A stretch of DNA of 64,000 nt from Acidipropionibacterium virtanenii (GCF_003325455.1 NZ_CP025198.1:930001-994000); one strand, 5' to 3'; counted from the stretch's first letter, positions 33,729-42,474 are shown. The notes: a model not told the origin generated them from the letters alone. Program-made: numbers and translations.

Positions 33729-34747
33729 GCGGCCTCCACCGCCGTCCGCCAGGTGCGGGTGGCGCCGGCCCTGCGCAGGTCGGACTCCATCTGCTCGGCG
33801 TGCTCCTCGTCGCGGGCCAGCATGACGATGCAACCGCCGCGCCCGCCGCCGGTGAGCTTGGCTCCCATCGCGCCCGCCCGGTCGGCGGCGTCGACCAGAC
33901 GCTCCAGGGTGAGATCGCTGACGCCGAGTTCGGCGAGATGGCGATGCACCTCGCACATGTGGGCTCCCAGGGCCTCGCGGTCGCCAGTGGCCATGCACGA
34001 CATGCCGATCTCAGCCAGCTCGCCGAGTCGGTCGATGAGCGGAGTGACGACGTCGGGCTCGGCCTCGAGGCGTCGGCGCACCGCCGAGACGGCCTTGCCG
34101 GTGGCGCCGGCCCGTCCGGTGTCGGCCAGCACGAAATCGAGCCTGGCTCCGACCGGGACCGCAGCGACCTTGCCGTCCAGGAAGCGGATCGGGACGGCGG
34201 AGGCGACGGTGCGCGGATCCAGACCGCTGGACTTGCCGTGGGCGATCTTCTCGGCATCCATGGCGATCGCGTGGACGTCCTCGGCATCGAAATCGCAATG
34301 CTCCAGAGCCGCCACGGCCCGCGCCACGGCCACCGCGACGGCCGCGCTGGAACCCAGACCCCGCTCATAGGGAATGGTGCTGTCGAGCCGCAGGTCGACG
34401 CCCTGGCCGGTATGACCGGCGCGCCTCAGGGCGGAGTACAGGGCCTCCAGAAGGGGCTGGACGCGTGCCGGCGCCTCGTCGGCCTCACCGCGGAACAGTG
34501 CGCTGTGGATATGGGTGCCGGCCGGTCGGGGCCTCACCCGTGCGGTGGCACTGAGGGCGTGCAGGGGGATCGCTACCGCGGGGGCCCCGTACACCACGGC
34601 ATGCTCACCGAAAAGGATGGCCTTGGCGTGAGCCGCGCCGATGGCCGTCCGCTCATCGCGGACGGCGGGGCTGATCGGGGTGGACGCGAGCCCGCCGTCG
34701 GGTGTCCGCTGTGCGGCGGGGTAGCTGCCATCGACCTCGGTCGTCAC
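33725..34747 (-). CDS. mvk: mevalonate kinase
   Basis: The 340-residue GHMP kinase starts with GTG at 34747. It has AHAKAILFGEHAVVYGAPAV near 38-57, the ATP motif GLGSSAAVAVAVARAVA near 130 and TGGGRGGCIVMLA near 310. These are mevalonate-kinase hallmarks. It is the first gene of the operon. The ~40 residues before the first strand are longer than usual, so a downstream start is possible. The kinase needs mevalonate from HMG-CoA synthase and reductase, which are not in this window. The divergent LLM gene begins 239 bp away. Confidence 0.95.
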   Translation of the reverse strand: MTTEVDGSYPAAQRTPDGGLASTPISPAVRDERTAIGAAHAKAILFGEHAVVYGAPAVAIPLHALSATARVRPRPAGTHIHSALFRGEADEAPARVQPLLEALYSALRRAGHTGQGVDLRLDSTIPYERGLGSSAAVAVAVARAVAALEHCDFDAEDVHAIAMDAEKIAHGKSSGLDPRTVASAVPIRFLDGKVAAVPVGARLDFVLADTGRAGATGKAVSAVRRRLEAEPDVVTPLIDRLGELAEIGMSCMATGDREALGAHMCEVHRHLAELGVSDLTLERLVDAADRAGAMGAKLTGGGRGGCIVMLARDEEHAEQMESDLRRAGATRTWRTAVEAA

Positions 34748-34894
34748 GCGTTCTCCTGTCTGCTGCGAGGTGTCTGGATATCAGGGCCGTCGAGGGGCAG
34801 AAGGGTGCTCGGGGGCGGTCACCTGGCCGCTGGCCAGCATAGTCGCCCACGAGTAATTCTCCCTTTCGCCATCGGCTGGAGAGCCTGTGCGGAT

Positions 34895-34980
34895 CCGACG
34901 GGAACCCCGGGTCCCGGCCCGACGGGAATAGTTCCCGGGCGGCCGCGGTTCTGGTAGTTGACACATCAATTATCCAGGAG
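34895..34980 (+). promoter_or_regulatory. promoter and operator-like elements before the flavin monooxygenase pair
   Basis: A 10-bp direct repeat CCGACGGGAA occurs at 34895-34904 and 34919-34928. The dyad CGGGAA-TAG-TTCCCG lies at 34923-34937 and TTGACACATCAA at 34958-34969 (TTGA/TCAA arms), followed by AGGAG at 34976-34980 before the GTG at 34987. The dyads suggest that a dimeric regulator controls the pair and possibly the divergent mevalonate operon. No regulator gene is adjacent. Confidence 0.45.
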
Positions 34981-34986
34981 TTCACG

Positions 34987-36201
34987 GTGACCGAGACCAC
35001 TTCCGCATCCGCCATGCAGGCAGGAACCACGGCCCGGGCCGAGGCCCGGGTGCCCGTCCAGTTCGGCGTCTTCACCGTCTCCGACGTGACTTCCGATCCC
35101 ATGACTGGAAAAACTCCCAGCGAGCACGAGCGCCTGATGAACATCGTCGCGATCGCGAGGAAGGCCGAGGAGATCGGGCTGGACGTCTTCGCCCTGGGCG
35201 AGCACCACAATCCTCCTTTCGTATCGTCCTCGCCGACGACGACCCTGGGATACATCGCCGCTCAGACTCAGCGGATCATCCTGTCCACCTCGACGACGCT
35301 GATCACCACGAATGACCCGGTGAAGATCGCCGAGGACTACTCGATGCTTCAGCACCTGTCCGGAGGTCGGGTCGATCTCATGATGGGACGCGGCAACACC
35401 GGCCCGGTCTATCCCTGGTTCGGCCGTGACATCCGCCAGGGCATCAACCTGGCCCTGGAGAACTACGCCCTGCTGCACAGGCTGTGGCGCGAGGACGTCG
35501 TCAACTGGTCCGGGAAGTTCCGCACCCCGCTCACCGGATTCACCGCCACCCCGCGGCCCCTGGACGACGTACCGCCCTTCGTGTGGCACGGCTCGATCCG
35601 CTCTCCCGAGATCGCCGAGCAGGCCGCCTACTACGGGGACGGCTTCTTCCACAACAACATCTTCTGGGACATGGACCACACCCGCCGGATGATCGAGCTC
35701 TACCGCGCCCGCTTCGAGCACTACGGCCACGGGCCGGCGTCCCACGCCATCGTGGGGCTCGGCGGTCAGTTCTTCATGCGGAGGAATTCCCAGGACGCGG
35801 TCCGTGAGTTCCGTCCCTACTTCGACAACGCCCCGGTCTACGGCCACGGCCCCTCGATGGAGGAGTTCACCTCCGCGACGCCTTTGACCGTGGGCTCCCC
35901 GCAGCAGGTCCTCGATCGCACCCTCGGATTCAAGGATCAGGTGGGCCACTACCAGCGCCAGCTCTTCCTCATCGACCACGCCGGGCTCCCGTTGAAGACC
36001 GTCCTGGAGCAGATGGACCTGCTCGGGGAGATCCTCCCGCAGCTGCGCAAGGGGTTCCTGGAGGGGCGGCCCGCCGATATTCCGGACGCCCCCACCCACG
36101 CGTCGCTGGTGGCCGCCGGAGAAGCTGCCGACGACGCCTACCGATTCGAGACCGGAGACGACGTCACCGGCACCTCCGACAGAATCGAGGTCTCCTCATG
36201 A
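34987..36201 (+). CDS. CE1758-type FMN-dependent luciferase-like monooxygenase
   Basis: The 404-residue protein starts with GTG at 34987 behind AGGAG. It has the luciferase-like pattern: FGVFTVSDVTSD at ~28, a GLDVFALGEHHNPPFVSSSP stretch near 70, LQHLSGGRVDLMMGRGNTGP near 130, and an HGSIRSPEIAEQAAYYGDGF stretch near 205. The variant with MMGRGNTGPVYPWFG is the CE1758 subgroup. Such enzymes use FMNH2 and oxygen to oxidise an unknown substrate. The stop overlaps the next gene by 4 bp (36198-36201); that gene encodes the FMN reductase that supplies reduced flavin. Confidence 0.9.
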   Translation: MTETTSASAMQAGTTARAEARVPVQFGVFTVSDVTSDPMTGKTPSEHERLMNIVAIARKAEEIGLDVFALGEHHNPPFVSSSPTTTLGYIAAQTQRIILSTSTTLITTNDPVKIAEDYSMLQHLSGGRVDLMMGRGNTGPVYPWFGRDIRQGINLALENYALLHRLWREDVVNWSGKFRTPLTGFTATPRPLDDVPPFVWHGSIRSPEIAEQAAYYGDGFFHNNIFWDMDHTRRMIELYRARFEHYGHGPASHAIVGLGGQFFMRRNSQDAVREFRPYFDNAPVYGHGPSMEEFTSATPLTVGSPQQVLDRTLGFKDQVGHYQRQLFLIDHAGLPLKTVLEQMDLLGEILPQLRKGFLEGRPADIPDAPTHASLVAAGEAADDAYRFETGDDVTGTSDRIEVSS

Positions 36202-36830
36202 GGATCGCCGCTATCAGCTCGGGGCTGGGCCGGCCCTCCTCCACCCGGCTGCTCACCGACCGGCTGGTGGCCGGGCTGAAGGCCGTCGGCCTCGATGCGC
36301 AGGTCGACGTCGTCGAGGTGCGCGAGCACGCCCATGACCTGGTCAACGCCGAACTCACCGGCATGCGGACCCAGGCGCTGGCCGCCGTGCTGGATCAGGT
36401 GGCCCGCGCCGACGCCCTGGTCGTGGTGGCACCGGTGTTCAACGCTCACCCCGCCGGCCTGTTCCAGATGTTCTTCGAGGTGCTCGACGAGGGCTCCCTG
36501 GCCGGCAAGCCCGTGCTGATCGGCGCCACCGGCGGGACGCCCCGGCACTCCCTGGTGCTCGACCAGACCCTGGTGCCGATGTTCCACTACCTGCACGCGC
36601 TGGTCGCGCCGGTCTCGGTGTTCGCCGCCACCGACGACTGGGGCAGCGCCGAGAGCCTGGACGCCAGGATCGGGAAGGCCGTGGCCGCCTTCCTGCCGCT
36701 GCTGGGCGCCCGGCCGGACACGACCGGCGGCGAGGCCCGGGAGACGTTCGAGGAGGGGAGCGCCGCGCCCCACGACGACCTTGCTCTCACCGCCGATTTC
36801 GAGCAGATGATGAAGGCCCTGGGCCACTGA
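36198..36830 (+). CDS. CE1759-type NAD(P)H-dependent FMN reductase
   Basis: The 210-residue flavodoxin-fold protein opens MRIAAISSGLGRPSSTRLLT, the phosphate-binding loop of the FMN-reductase family, and has APVFNAHPAGLFQMFFEVLD near 85 and GATGGTPRHSLVLDQTLVP near 115. It reduces FMN for the monooxygenase upstream, with which it overlaps by 4 bp. The pairing CE1758-CE1759 is recurrent in corynebacteria and propionibacteria; its substrate is not known to me. Confidence 0.92.
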   Translation: MRIAAISSGLGRPSSTRLLTDRLVAGLKAVGLDAQVDVVEVREHAHDLVNAELTGMRTQALAAVLDQVARADALVVVAPVFNAHPAGLFQMFFEVLDEGSLAGKPVLIGATGGTPRHSLVLDQTLVPMFHYLHALVAPVSVFAATDDWGSAESLDARIGKAVAAFLPLLGARPDTTGGEARETFEEGSAAPHDDLALTADFEQMMKALGH

Positions 36831-36953
36831 TCCACGGGTCTGGTCCAGTCCGGGGCGGAACGGAAGCGACTCGTCGAAAACCACTGTCCACATTTTGAGA
36901 TGTGGCGGGTTCTGTCGACGGAAACTGTCAGACCGGCCTGGTTGGCTTGATCC

Positions 36954-38282
36954 ATGGAGGCGATGACGCGGTTCAGGGCGGCGGGCGACCGGCTGGTCGA
37001 CGCCGATACCGCGATGCGTCGCGCCGAGGCCGACCGGCTGCTGGCGGTGGCCGGGATGATCGACACCTACCCCGCACCGGCACCGCTGGTGGATTCTCCG
37101 GCCGCCGAACGGGTGGTCTCCGCCGGGGCGGAGAGCGCCGGTGCGGTCGGGGAGTTCGTGGCCCTGGAGGTCGGTGCGCTGCTGGGGCTGGGTGAGCCGA
37201 CGGCCTGGAGCCTGGTCCATGACGTCGCGAACCTGCGGGCCCGCCACCCCCACCTCTGGGCGGCGGTGGCGGACCTGCGCGTGGAGGCGTGGCAGGCCCG
37301 CAAGGTCGCCCAGGCCTGCGACGAACTGTCGGCCGAGGCCGCCCGGTGGGTCGATCAGAAACTCGAATCGGTGTGGGGTACGGCGCCGTGGCCGAGGATC
37401 CGACGGCGCCTGACCGGCCTCATCGTGCGCGCCGACGCCGACCTGGCCAGACCGCGGGCCGAGACCGCCCGGCGCGACCGGTTCCTGTCGATCCGTCATC
37501 TGGGAGACTCGACCTCTGTGCTGACGGCCCGGATGGACACCGCCGCAGCGCTCACGCTGGAGGCCTCGCTCGACATGATCGTCGACCAGATGATCCTCGA
37601 GGGCGCCCAGGATCCTCTGCCAGTGTTGCGGGCCCGGGCACTGGAGATGCTGGCCACACCCCAGAATCCCGACCAGGACACCACACCCACCAACCCGTCG
37701 CCGCCCCTGCCGTTGGCCGACGTCGTCGTCCATATCGCCGCCGAGAACCTCGAGACCGGGACGGGTGTCGCACGGGTGACCGCCCGCGGCAGGGATGTCG
37801 GCCCGGTGCTCGTCGACCAGCTGGCGCATCTGCTGGGCCATCACCGCATCCGTGTGCTGCCCGTCACAGACCTCAACGGTGACCCTGCGGTGGACGCCTA
37901 CGAGATCCCCGACCGCATCCGCAGACAGCTGGTCATCCGGGAGGACTACTCCGTCTTCCCGTACTCCACCTCGAGGTCTCGCAGCGCCGATCTGGATCAC
38001 ACCGTGGCCTACCGGCGGTCGACGCCGGGTTCCCCGGCCCCGCCCGGCCAGACCCGCATCTCCAACCTCGGCCCGCTGGCCCGGCGGGAACACCGCGCCA
38101 AGACCGCCGGACTCTGGACAGTCGATCAGCCCGAGCCGGGCGTCTACGAGTGGACCAATCGCACCGGACGACGCTGGCGCGTGGCCAGGGGACGCACCAC
38201 CAGGCTGCCCGGCACACCCGACGGGGCTCGGATCGGTGACCGGCCGCGCCGGAATCCCAGGATCGACGTCATCTTCGGCTGA
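36954..38282 (+). CDS. DUF222/HNH-type protein lacking the zinc cysteines
   Basis: The 442-residue protein has an alpha-helical DUF222 domain (residues ~1-300; VALEVGALLGLGEPTAWSLV, VADLRVEAWQARKVAQACDE) and an HNH-like C-terminus (SADLDHTVAYRR, then TRISNLGPLARREHRAKTAG). These are the DHI and NL..LCR.HHR..K positions of actinobacterial 13E12-type HNH proteins. The usual CxFPGC knuckle reads VFPYS, and the LCR Cys is Ala, so the zinc-binding cysteines are lost. These genes are multi-copy in actinobacteria and often mobile. Nuclease activity is doubtful; the D-H and later His residues remain. Confidence 0.82.
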   Translation: MEAMTRFRAAGDRLVDADTAMRRAEADRLLAVAGMIDTYPAPAPLVDSPAAERVVSAGAESAGAVGEFVALEVGALLGLGEPTAWSLVHDVANLRARHPHLWAAVADLRVEAWQARKVAQACDELSAEAARWVDQKLESVWGTAPWPRIRRRLTGLIVRADADLARPRAETARRDRFLSIRHLGDSTSVLTARMDTAAALTLEASLDMIVDQMILEGAQDPLPVLRARALEMLATPQNPDQDTTPTNPSPPLPLADVVVHIAAENLETGTGVARVTARGRDVGPVLVDQLAHLLGHHRIRVLPVTDLNGDPAVDAYEIPDRIRRQLVIREDYSVFPYSTSRSRSADLDHTVAYRRSTPGSPAPPGQTRISNLGPLARREHRAKTAGLWTVDQPEPGVYEWTNRTGRRWRVARGRTTRLPGTPDGARIGDRPRRNPRIDVIFG

Positions 38283-38317
38283 GTTGCCCGATCAGGGCCG
38301 GGACGGCGGACGACCCC

Positions 38318-39298
38318 TCAGACCAGGCGGGCGGCGAGCTGGCGGTACATCTCGATCTTGACGTCGACATCGGCGATGTAGCTCACCAGCATGATCTCGT
38401 CGACGCCGTGGCCGGCCCGGAACGTCGTGATCCTCTCGGCCACCTCGTCGTAGTCGCCGACCATGAACTCGTCGGGATGAGCCTCGACGTAGCGCCGCAA
38501 CTCGTCGCGATGCCCGATGTCCATCTGCTCGGGGGCCACGAAACGGATCGGCCGGCCGTGGGCCAGACCGGTCTTCATGTCCGCGGCCACCAGAGCCTGC
38601 TCGATCGCCTCGGCACGGGTCGGCGCAGCGCTCACCGACAGCGCCGACAGCGTCATCCCCTCAACGCCCGAGGGCAGTTGGGCCCGGTACCGGTCCATCA
38701 CCCCCGGGCTCTGCGTCCCGGTGAAGAACTGGGCGTAGGCGTAGTTCATGGCCTGCCTGCCGGCCCAGGCGGCCGACTGGCCGCTGGATCCCAGGAGCCA
38801 GAACTGGGGCAGTGTGTCCAGGGAGGGCCCCACCACCAGCGGCCGGTAGGGATGGTCCTCGGCCAGCTCTCCCCGCATCAGCCCGAGGGTCTCCACGATG
38901 AGCTCGTTGATGGAGTCCGGGTGGATGACGCGGCCCTGGTTCAGGGCGTAGGAGGCCCGCATGTCCCCGCCCGGCGCCCGCCCCAGGCCCATGTCCACCC
39001 GGTCGCCGAAGAGGGTGGTCATGGTGGCGAAACGCTCGGCCAGCTGCAGGGAGCCGTAGTGCATCGCCATCACCCCTCCCGAGCCGAGGCGGATGGTCGA
39101 CGTCGCGCCGAGCAGATGGGTCATGAGCAGATCGGGGGCCGTCGAGAGCATCCGGTCCGTGTTGTGGTGCTCGGCCAGCCAGAACCGGTGGTACCCGGCC
39201 TCCTCGACCCCCTGCACCAGGCGTACGGCGTCGCGCAGCGTCCCGCTCGCCGTGTGCCCGTCGAACAGTGGTAGCTGCTCCAGAACTGACAGTCGCAT
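38318..39298 (-). CDS. LLM-class flavin-dependent oxidoreductase
   Basis: The 326-residue protein starts behind GGAGG. It opens LSVLEQLPLFDGHTASGTLR and has AEHHNTDRMLSTAPDLLMTH near 45, GSGGVMAMHYGSLQLAERFA near 75 and DRVDMGLGRAPGGD near 105, the luciferase family's TIM-barrel landmarks. This subgroup (YvbT/YhbW-like) is FMN-dependent. It faces away from the HAD phosphatase gene across a 182-bp gap, and is encoded 3' to 3' with the DUF222 gene. The substrate is unknown. Confidence 0.9.
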   Translation of the reverse strand: MRLSVLEQLPLFDGHTASGTLRDAVRLVQGVEEAGYHRFWLAEHHNTDRMLSTAPDLLMTHLLGATSTIRLGSGGVMAMHYGSLQLAERFATMTTLFGDRVDMGLGRAPGGDMRASYALNQGRVIHPDSINELIVETLGLMRGELAEDHPYRPLVVGPSLDTLPQFWLLGSSGQSAAWAGRQAMNYAYAQFFTGTQSPGVMDRYRAQLPSGVEGMTLSALSVSAAPTRAEAIEQALVAADMKTGLAHGRPIRFVAPEQMDIGHRDELRRYVEAHPDEFMVGDYDEVAERITTFRAGHGVDEIMLVSYIADVDVKIEMYRQLAARLV

Positions 39299-39480
39299 CC
39301 TGCCTCCGTCATCGAGATTCCTTCAGTGCCCGCCGTCATGGGCGAGCGGGCCGGCCCCGACCGGAACCGGCGGACTCCTGCTGCAACCTCGACGGGGCAC
39401 CGATTCTTCCCTCAACGTTCATCGGCCCATGTTGGTCCATGCGGTCACGTCGCGGTTGAGCCGTCATTAGGCTGGGCCCC

Positions 39481-40272
39481 ATGAGAGAACCCGCAGAAAT
39501 CGAGTGCTGGCTCACCGATATGGATGGCGTACTGGTGCGCGAGGATCATGAGATCCCCGGTGCCGGCGATCTGATTCAGCGCTGGGTCGACACATCCCGG
39601 CGCTTCCTCGTCCTCACCAACAACTCCATCTTCACCCAGCGTGACCTCGCCGCCCGTCTTGTGGCCACCGGGCTCACCATCCCGGAGGAGAACATCTGGA
39701 CCTCTGCCCTGGCCACCGCCCGGTTCCTGGCCGATCAGCATCCCGGTGCGCGGCTCTTCGTGATCGGCGAGGCCGGACTGACCACCGCCCTCCACGAGGC
39801 AGGGTTCATCCTCACCGACTCGTCTCCCGACTACGTCGTGCTCGGCGAGACTCGCAACTACTCCTTCGAGGCCATTACCAAGGCCATCCGGTTCATCGAG
39901 AGCGGCGCCCGTTTCATCTGCACCAATCCCGACGCCACCGGGCCCTCGCCCCAGGGACCGCTGCCCGCCACCGGCTCGGTCGCAGCCCTCATCAAGGCGG
40001 CCACCGGGGGCCGCGAGCCCTATGTCGTCGGCAAGCCCAACCCGATGATGTTCCGCTCGGCCCTCAACCGCATCGAGGCCCATTCCGAGACCACCGCGAT
40101 GATCGGCGACCGGATGGACACCGACATGGTCGCCGGGATCGAGGCAGGGCTGCTCACCGTGCTCGTGCTCTCGGGCATCACCCGGCGCGAGGACATCGAC
40201 CTCTACCCCTACCGGCCGAATATCGTCCTCGACTCCGTCAACGACCTCCTGCCGCTCCTGAGCACGCCGTAA
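39481..40272 (+). CDS. HAD-IIA-family sugar/nucleotide phosphatase (NagD-like)
   Basis: The 263-residue protein has HAD motif I (CWLTDMDGVLVREDHEIPGA), motif II (FLVLTNNSIFT), a GKPNPMMFRSAL motif III, and motif IV as MIGDRMDTDMVAGIEAGLLT. The cap domain lies between motifs II and III (C2A, HAD-IIA). NagD-like enzymes hydrolyse nucleotide monophosphates or small sugar phosphates such as glycerol phosphate; the precise substrate cannot be read. The first motif begins at residue 10, so no signal peptide exists. Confidence 0.92.
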   Translation: MREPAEIECWLTDMDGVLVREDHEIPGAGDLIQRWVDTSRRFLVLTNNSIFTQRDLAARLVATGLTIPEENIWTSALATARFLADQHPGARLFVIGEAGLTTALHEAGFILTDSSPDYVVLGETRNYSFEAITKAIRFIESGARFICTNPDATGPSPQGPLPATGSVAALIKAATGGREPYVVGKPNPMMFRSALNRIEAHSETTAMIGDRMDTDMVAGIEAGLLTVLVLSGITRREDIDLYPYRPNIVLDSVNDLLPLLSTP

Positions 40273-40285
40273 TCGCCGGGCATTC

Positions 40286-41806
40286 TCAGACGACCCAGGG
40301 GGGTGTGAGGCCCTCGGCCATGTGGCCGTGGGCCTCCAGTTCGCGGCCCCAGGTCTCCACCCCCTCGGGACGCAGCTCCGGGGGCAGCCGGGCGGTCGCT
40401 CCCACCAGCTGCCGCTTGGTCTGCTCGAGCTCATCCATCTCGGTGCGCGTCGCGGTCCCGGCCAGCCAGGCCTTCTCCAGCTCCCAGCCGTGCATCCTCA
40501 GCCGCACCAGCTCATTGACGAGCCGCCGGTCCTCGGCCGTGGACTCCGCGTGGACCCGCGCCGACGTCATCCATCCGTAGTCCCGGTTGATCCTCAGCAG
40601 GCCGGGATCCACCGTCATCGAGCTGTGCACCGCCACATCCGGGGCAATCACCACGGCCCCTGCGTTGAGGGCGTAGGCGACCTCGTCCCGCTCCGTCTCG
40701 TCGGTGAGGATCTCGATGCTCCTGGTGGCCAGATCGAGCATGTTCCTGGTTCCGAAATCCCCGTCTCCCGCCGACCCCTGCGGGGAACAGGTGATGACGT
40801 AGGGATGGGTGACGCCCAGATGGCCGATGGTGATCTCGGCCGGCACGTTCTCCCTCACGCCGCCGTCGACGTAGTGCTCACCCTCGATCTCGACAGGACG
40901 GAACACCCCGGGCACCGAACATGACGCCAGCACTCCTTCGGTCACCTCATGGTGGATGTCGCTGACCGGCCTGTTGTCGCGGTCGACGAGGGTACCCTTC
41001 TCCGTCATGAAGCGCAGCTCCCCGGACTCCAGGGCCACCGTCGCGATGCGCAGGGTCAGCCCGGAATCGGCCAACCGTTCACTGCGGAACCATTCCGGAT
41101 CCAGCAGCTTCGCCAGCAGGGGACCGGCCCGGTAGGTGGAACCCGAGGCGTCGGCGCCGCGCAGAATCGTCTGAATGTCGCCGCCGTCGCGGGTGAGCTT
41201 CGACAGCACTCCCAGCAGCTGCAGCATCACCGAAGGGCTCCACGACGCCGATCCGGAGTCGGGCTCGATATCCTTGGTGGCCATCTCCAGGGTGGCCGCC
41301 TGGCCGGTCAGGGGGGCCGCCATCCGCTCGTCGTCCTCCCCGGCCCGCGGATCGGACGGGTCGACGACGGTGTCTCCGTCCGCACTGTGGGCGAAGGGGA
41401 GGTTGAGACGAGGCCGGCTCAGGCCGACCGGCGTGCGCCTGCGGTCCCGTTCGACCAGCTTCATCCAGTCCGGAGCCTTGTCGAGCAGGAGGTTGAACCA
41501 TGCCCGGCGGGCGAACATGTCCGACTGCTCCTGCATCGTCATCCACATCGACTCCAGCTGGCGGACGGCCCGGGACTGGTCCTGGCGGTCGGACCACTGG
41601 GCGATCGAGCAGGCGACGACCGATCCCGCCGAGGTGGCCGAGATCGCCGTCGGGGAGATGCCGACGACGTCGTAGAGATGGCGCAGCGCGCCGATCTGGA
41701 AGGACGCCTTCGCGCCACCGCCGGCCAGCACCAGGCCCTGAACGGGGCGGGAATTGCTGCGGCCGAACCGCAGTGTGGGCAGCCCGAGCCAGGAGGAGAG
41801 TTCCAT
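40286..41806 (-). CDS. patatin-like phospholipase family protein
   Basis: The 506-residue protein has the patatin oxyanion loop GGGAKASFQIGALRHL near residue 30 and the nucleophile in SATSAGSVVA near 62, where the usual GxSxG reads AxSxG. The catalytic Asp sits in EHYVDGGVRENVPAEI near 320. So the Ser-Asp dyad is present with a variant nucleophile elbow. Patatins hydrolyse phospholipid acyl chains. A long insertion (~105-205, with charged and Ser-rich segments) and a C-terminal helical extension are unusual. The ATG at 41806 has GGGGG just upstream. It is convergent with the HAD gene. Confidence 0.85.
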   Translation of the reverse strand: MELSSWLGLPTLRFGRSNSRPVQGLVLAGGGAKASFQIGALRHLYDVVGISPTAISATSAGSVVACSIAQWSDRQDQSRAVRQLESMWMTMQEQSDMFARRAWFNLLLDKAPDWMKLVERDRRRTPVGLSRPRLNLPFAHSADGDTVVDPSDPRAGEDDERMAAPLTGQAATLEMATKDIEPDSGSASWSPSVMLQLLGVLSKLTRDGGDIQTILRGADASGSTYRAGPLLAKLLDPEWFRSERLADSGLTLRIATVALESGELRFMTEKGTLVDRDNRPVSDIHHEVTEGVLASCSVPGVFRPVEIEGEHYVDGGVRENVPAEITIGHLGVTHPYVITCSPQGSAGDGDFGTRNMLDLATRSIEILTDETERDEVAYALNAGAVVIAPDVAVHSSMTVDPGLLRINRDYGWMTSARVHAESTAEDRRLVNELVRLRMHGWELEKAWLAGTATRTEMDELEQTKRQLVGATARLPPELRPEGVETWGRELEAHGHMAEGLTPPWVV

Positions 41807-42128
41807 GCCCCCGATGCTATGCGGGCCGCGCCGATGAGCCTGGCTCGGACGGTCGGTCGTCGCCGTACTGGGCTGATTGAATAGTTGTGTGAGGCTTGCC
41901 TGAGCTTGTTCTTCGAGGACGGGATGGTTTTCGGAATGAGGAGATGACGTAAATTGTGAACCTATCTGACAAGGTGATACTCATGGGGAATCGCGATCTG
42001 GAGGCCCATCAATGGGTGATCTCCGACAGTCTGTCGTAGGTAATGCTCAGTTTCGTTGTAGTGGCCTGGAATCGTGTTTATGCTGGGAGCATCCGAATCA
42101 CGGACGAACCCTCTGGAAAGGCCCGATC
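41807..42128. promoter_or_regulatory. intergenic region with a promoter for the DUF1540 gene
   Basis: A TTGTAG hexamer (42056-42061), a 17-bp spacer and TATGCT (42079-42084) form a good sigma-70 type promoter about 45 bp before the ATG at 42129. Near 41890 a TGAGGCTTGCCTGA stretch has AGGC/GCCT arms and looks like a weak DtxR-type iron box. No other gene is seen in this ~320-bp gap; an in-frame ATG at 42012 has no ribosome site and gives a poor protein. Confidence 0.55.
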
Positions 42129-42398
42129 ATGAGCACCGTCACCGCTGTCAAGTCCTGTGCAGCCACCACCTGCGCCTTCAACAACGGCGGTTGCGCCGCC
42201 TTCGCCGTGACCATCACCGGCAAGGCCGACTGCAGCACCTTCATCACCCTCGACGCCCGTGGCGGCCTGCCGACAGCCTCCGGCCAGGTCGGCGCCTGCC
42301 AGTGCCTGGAATGCGTCCACAACAAGGACCTGATGTGCACCATCGATGCCATCGACGTCGCCGACGGTGCTGCCTGCGCCTCCTATGAGGTCCGCTGA
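42129..42398 (+). CDS. Cys-rich DUF1540-type small protein
   Basis: The ATG at 42129 is close behind an AAAGG stretch, and the protein has 89 residues. It has two Cys-rich parts: SCAATTCAFNNGGCAAFAVT at ~9-28 and CQCLECVHNKDLMCTIDAID at ~57-76. The pattern (C..T.C..N....C.A..I...) is that of DUF1540, an unstudied family of small proteins that may bind metal. The gene is a monocistron, with its own promoter at 42056-42084 and a perfect 13-bp hairpin terminator at 42430-42459. High, regulated expression would fit a metal-storage or redox protein. The function is unknown. Confidence 0.85.
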   Translation: MSTVTAVKSCAATTCAFNNGGCAAFAVTITGKADCSTFITLDARGGLPTASGQVGACQCLECVHNKDLMCTIDAIDVADGAACASYEVR

Positions 42399-42429
42399 GC
42401 CGCGTTCACGCAGGTCTGATGAGGGGCCA

Positions 42430-42459
42430 CAGCGGGCCTCGCGAGAGCGAGGCCCGCTG
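42430..42459. terminator. perfect 13-bp hairpin after the DUF1540 gene
   Basis: Arms at 42430-42442 and 42447-42459 pair exactly around a GAGA loop. It lies between the DUF1540 stop (42398) and the convergent DUF2470 gene stop (42475), so it can end both transcripts. No U-tract follows, as is common in high-GC actinobacteria. Confidence 0.85.
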
Positions 42460-42474
42460 CCCGCGGTTCCGGCG

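Noticed and set aside
42012-42128. In-frame N-terminal extension of the DUF1540 gene
   Set aside because: The frame from 42012 crosses the predicted promoter and has no ribosome site; the ATG at 42129 follows the promoter by a normal distance.
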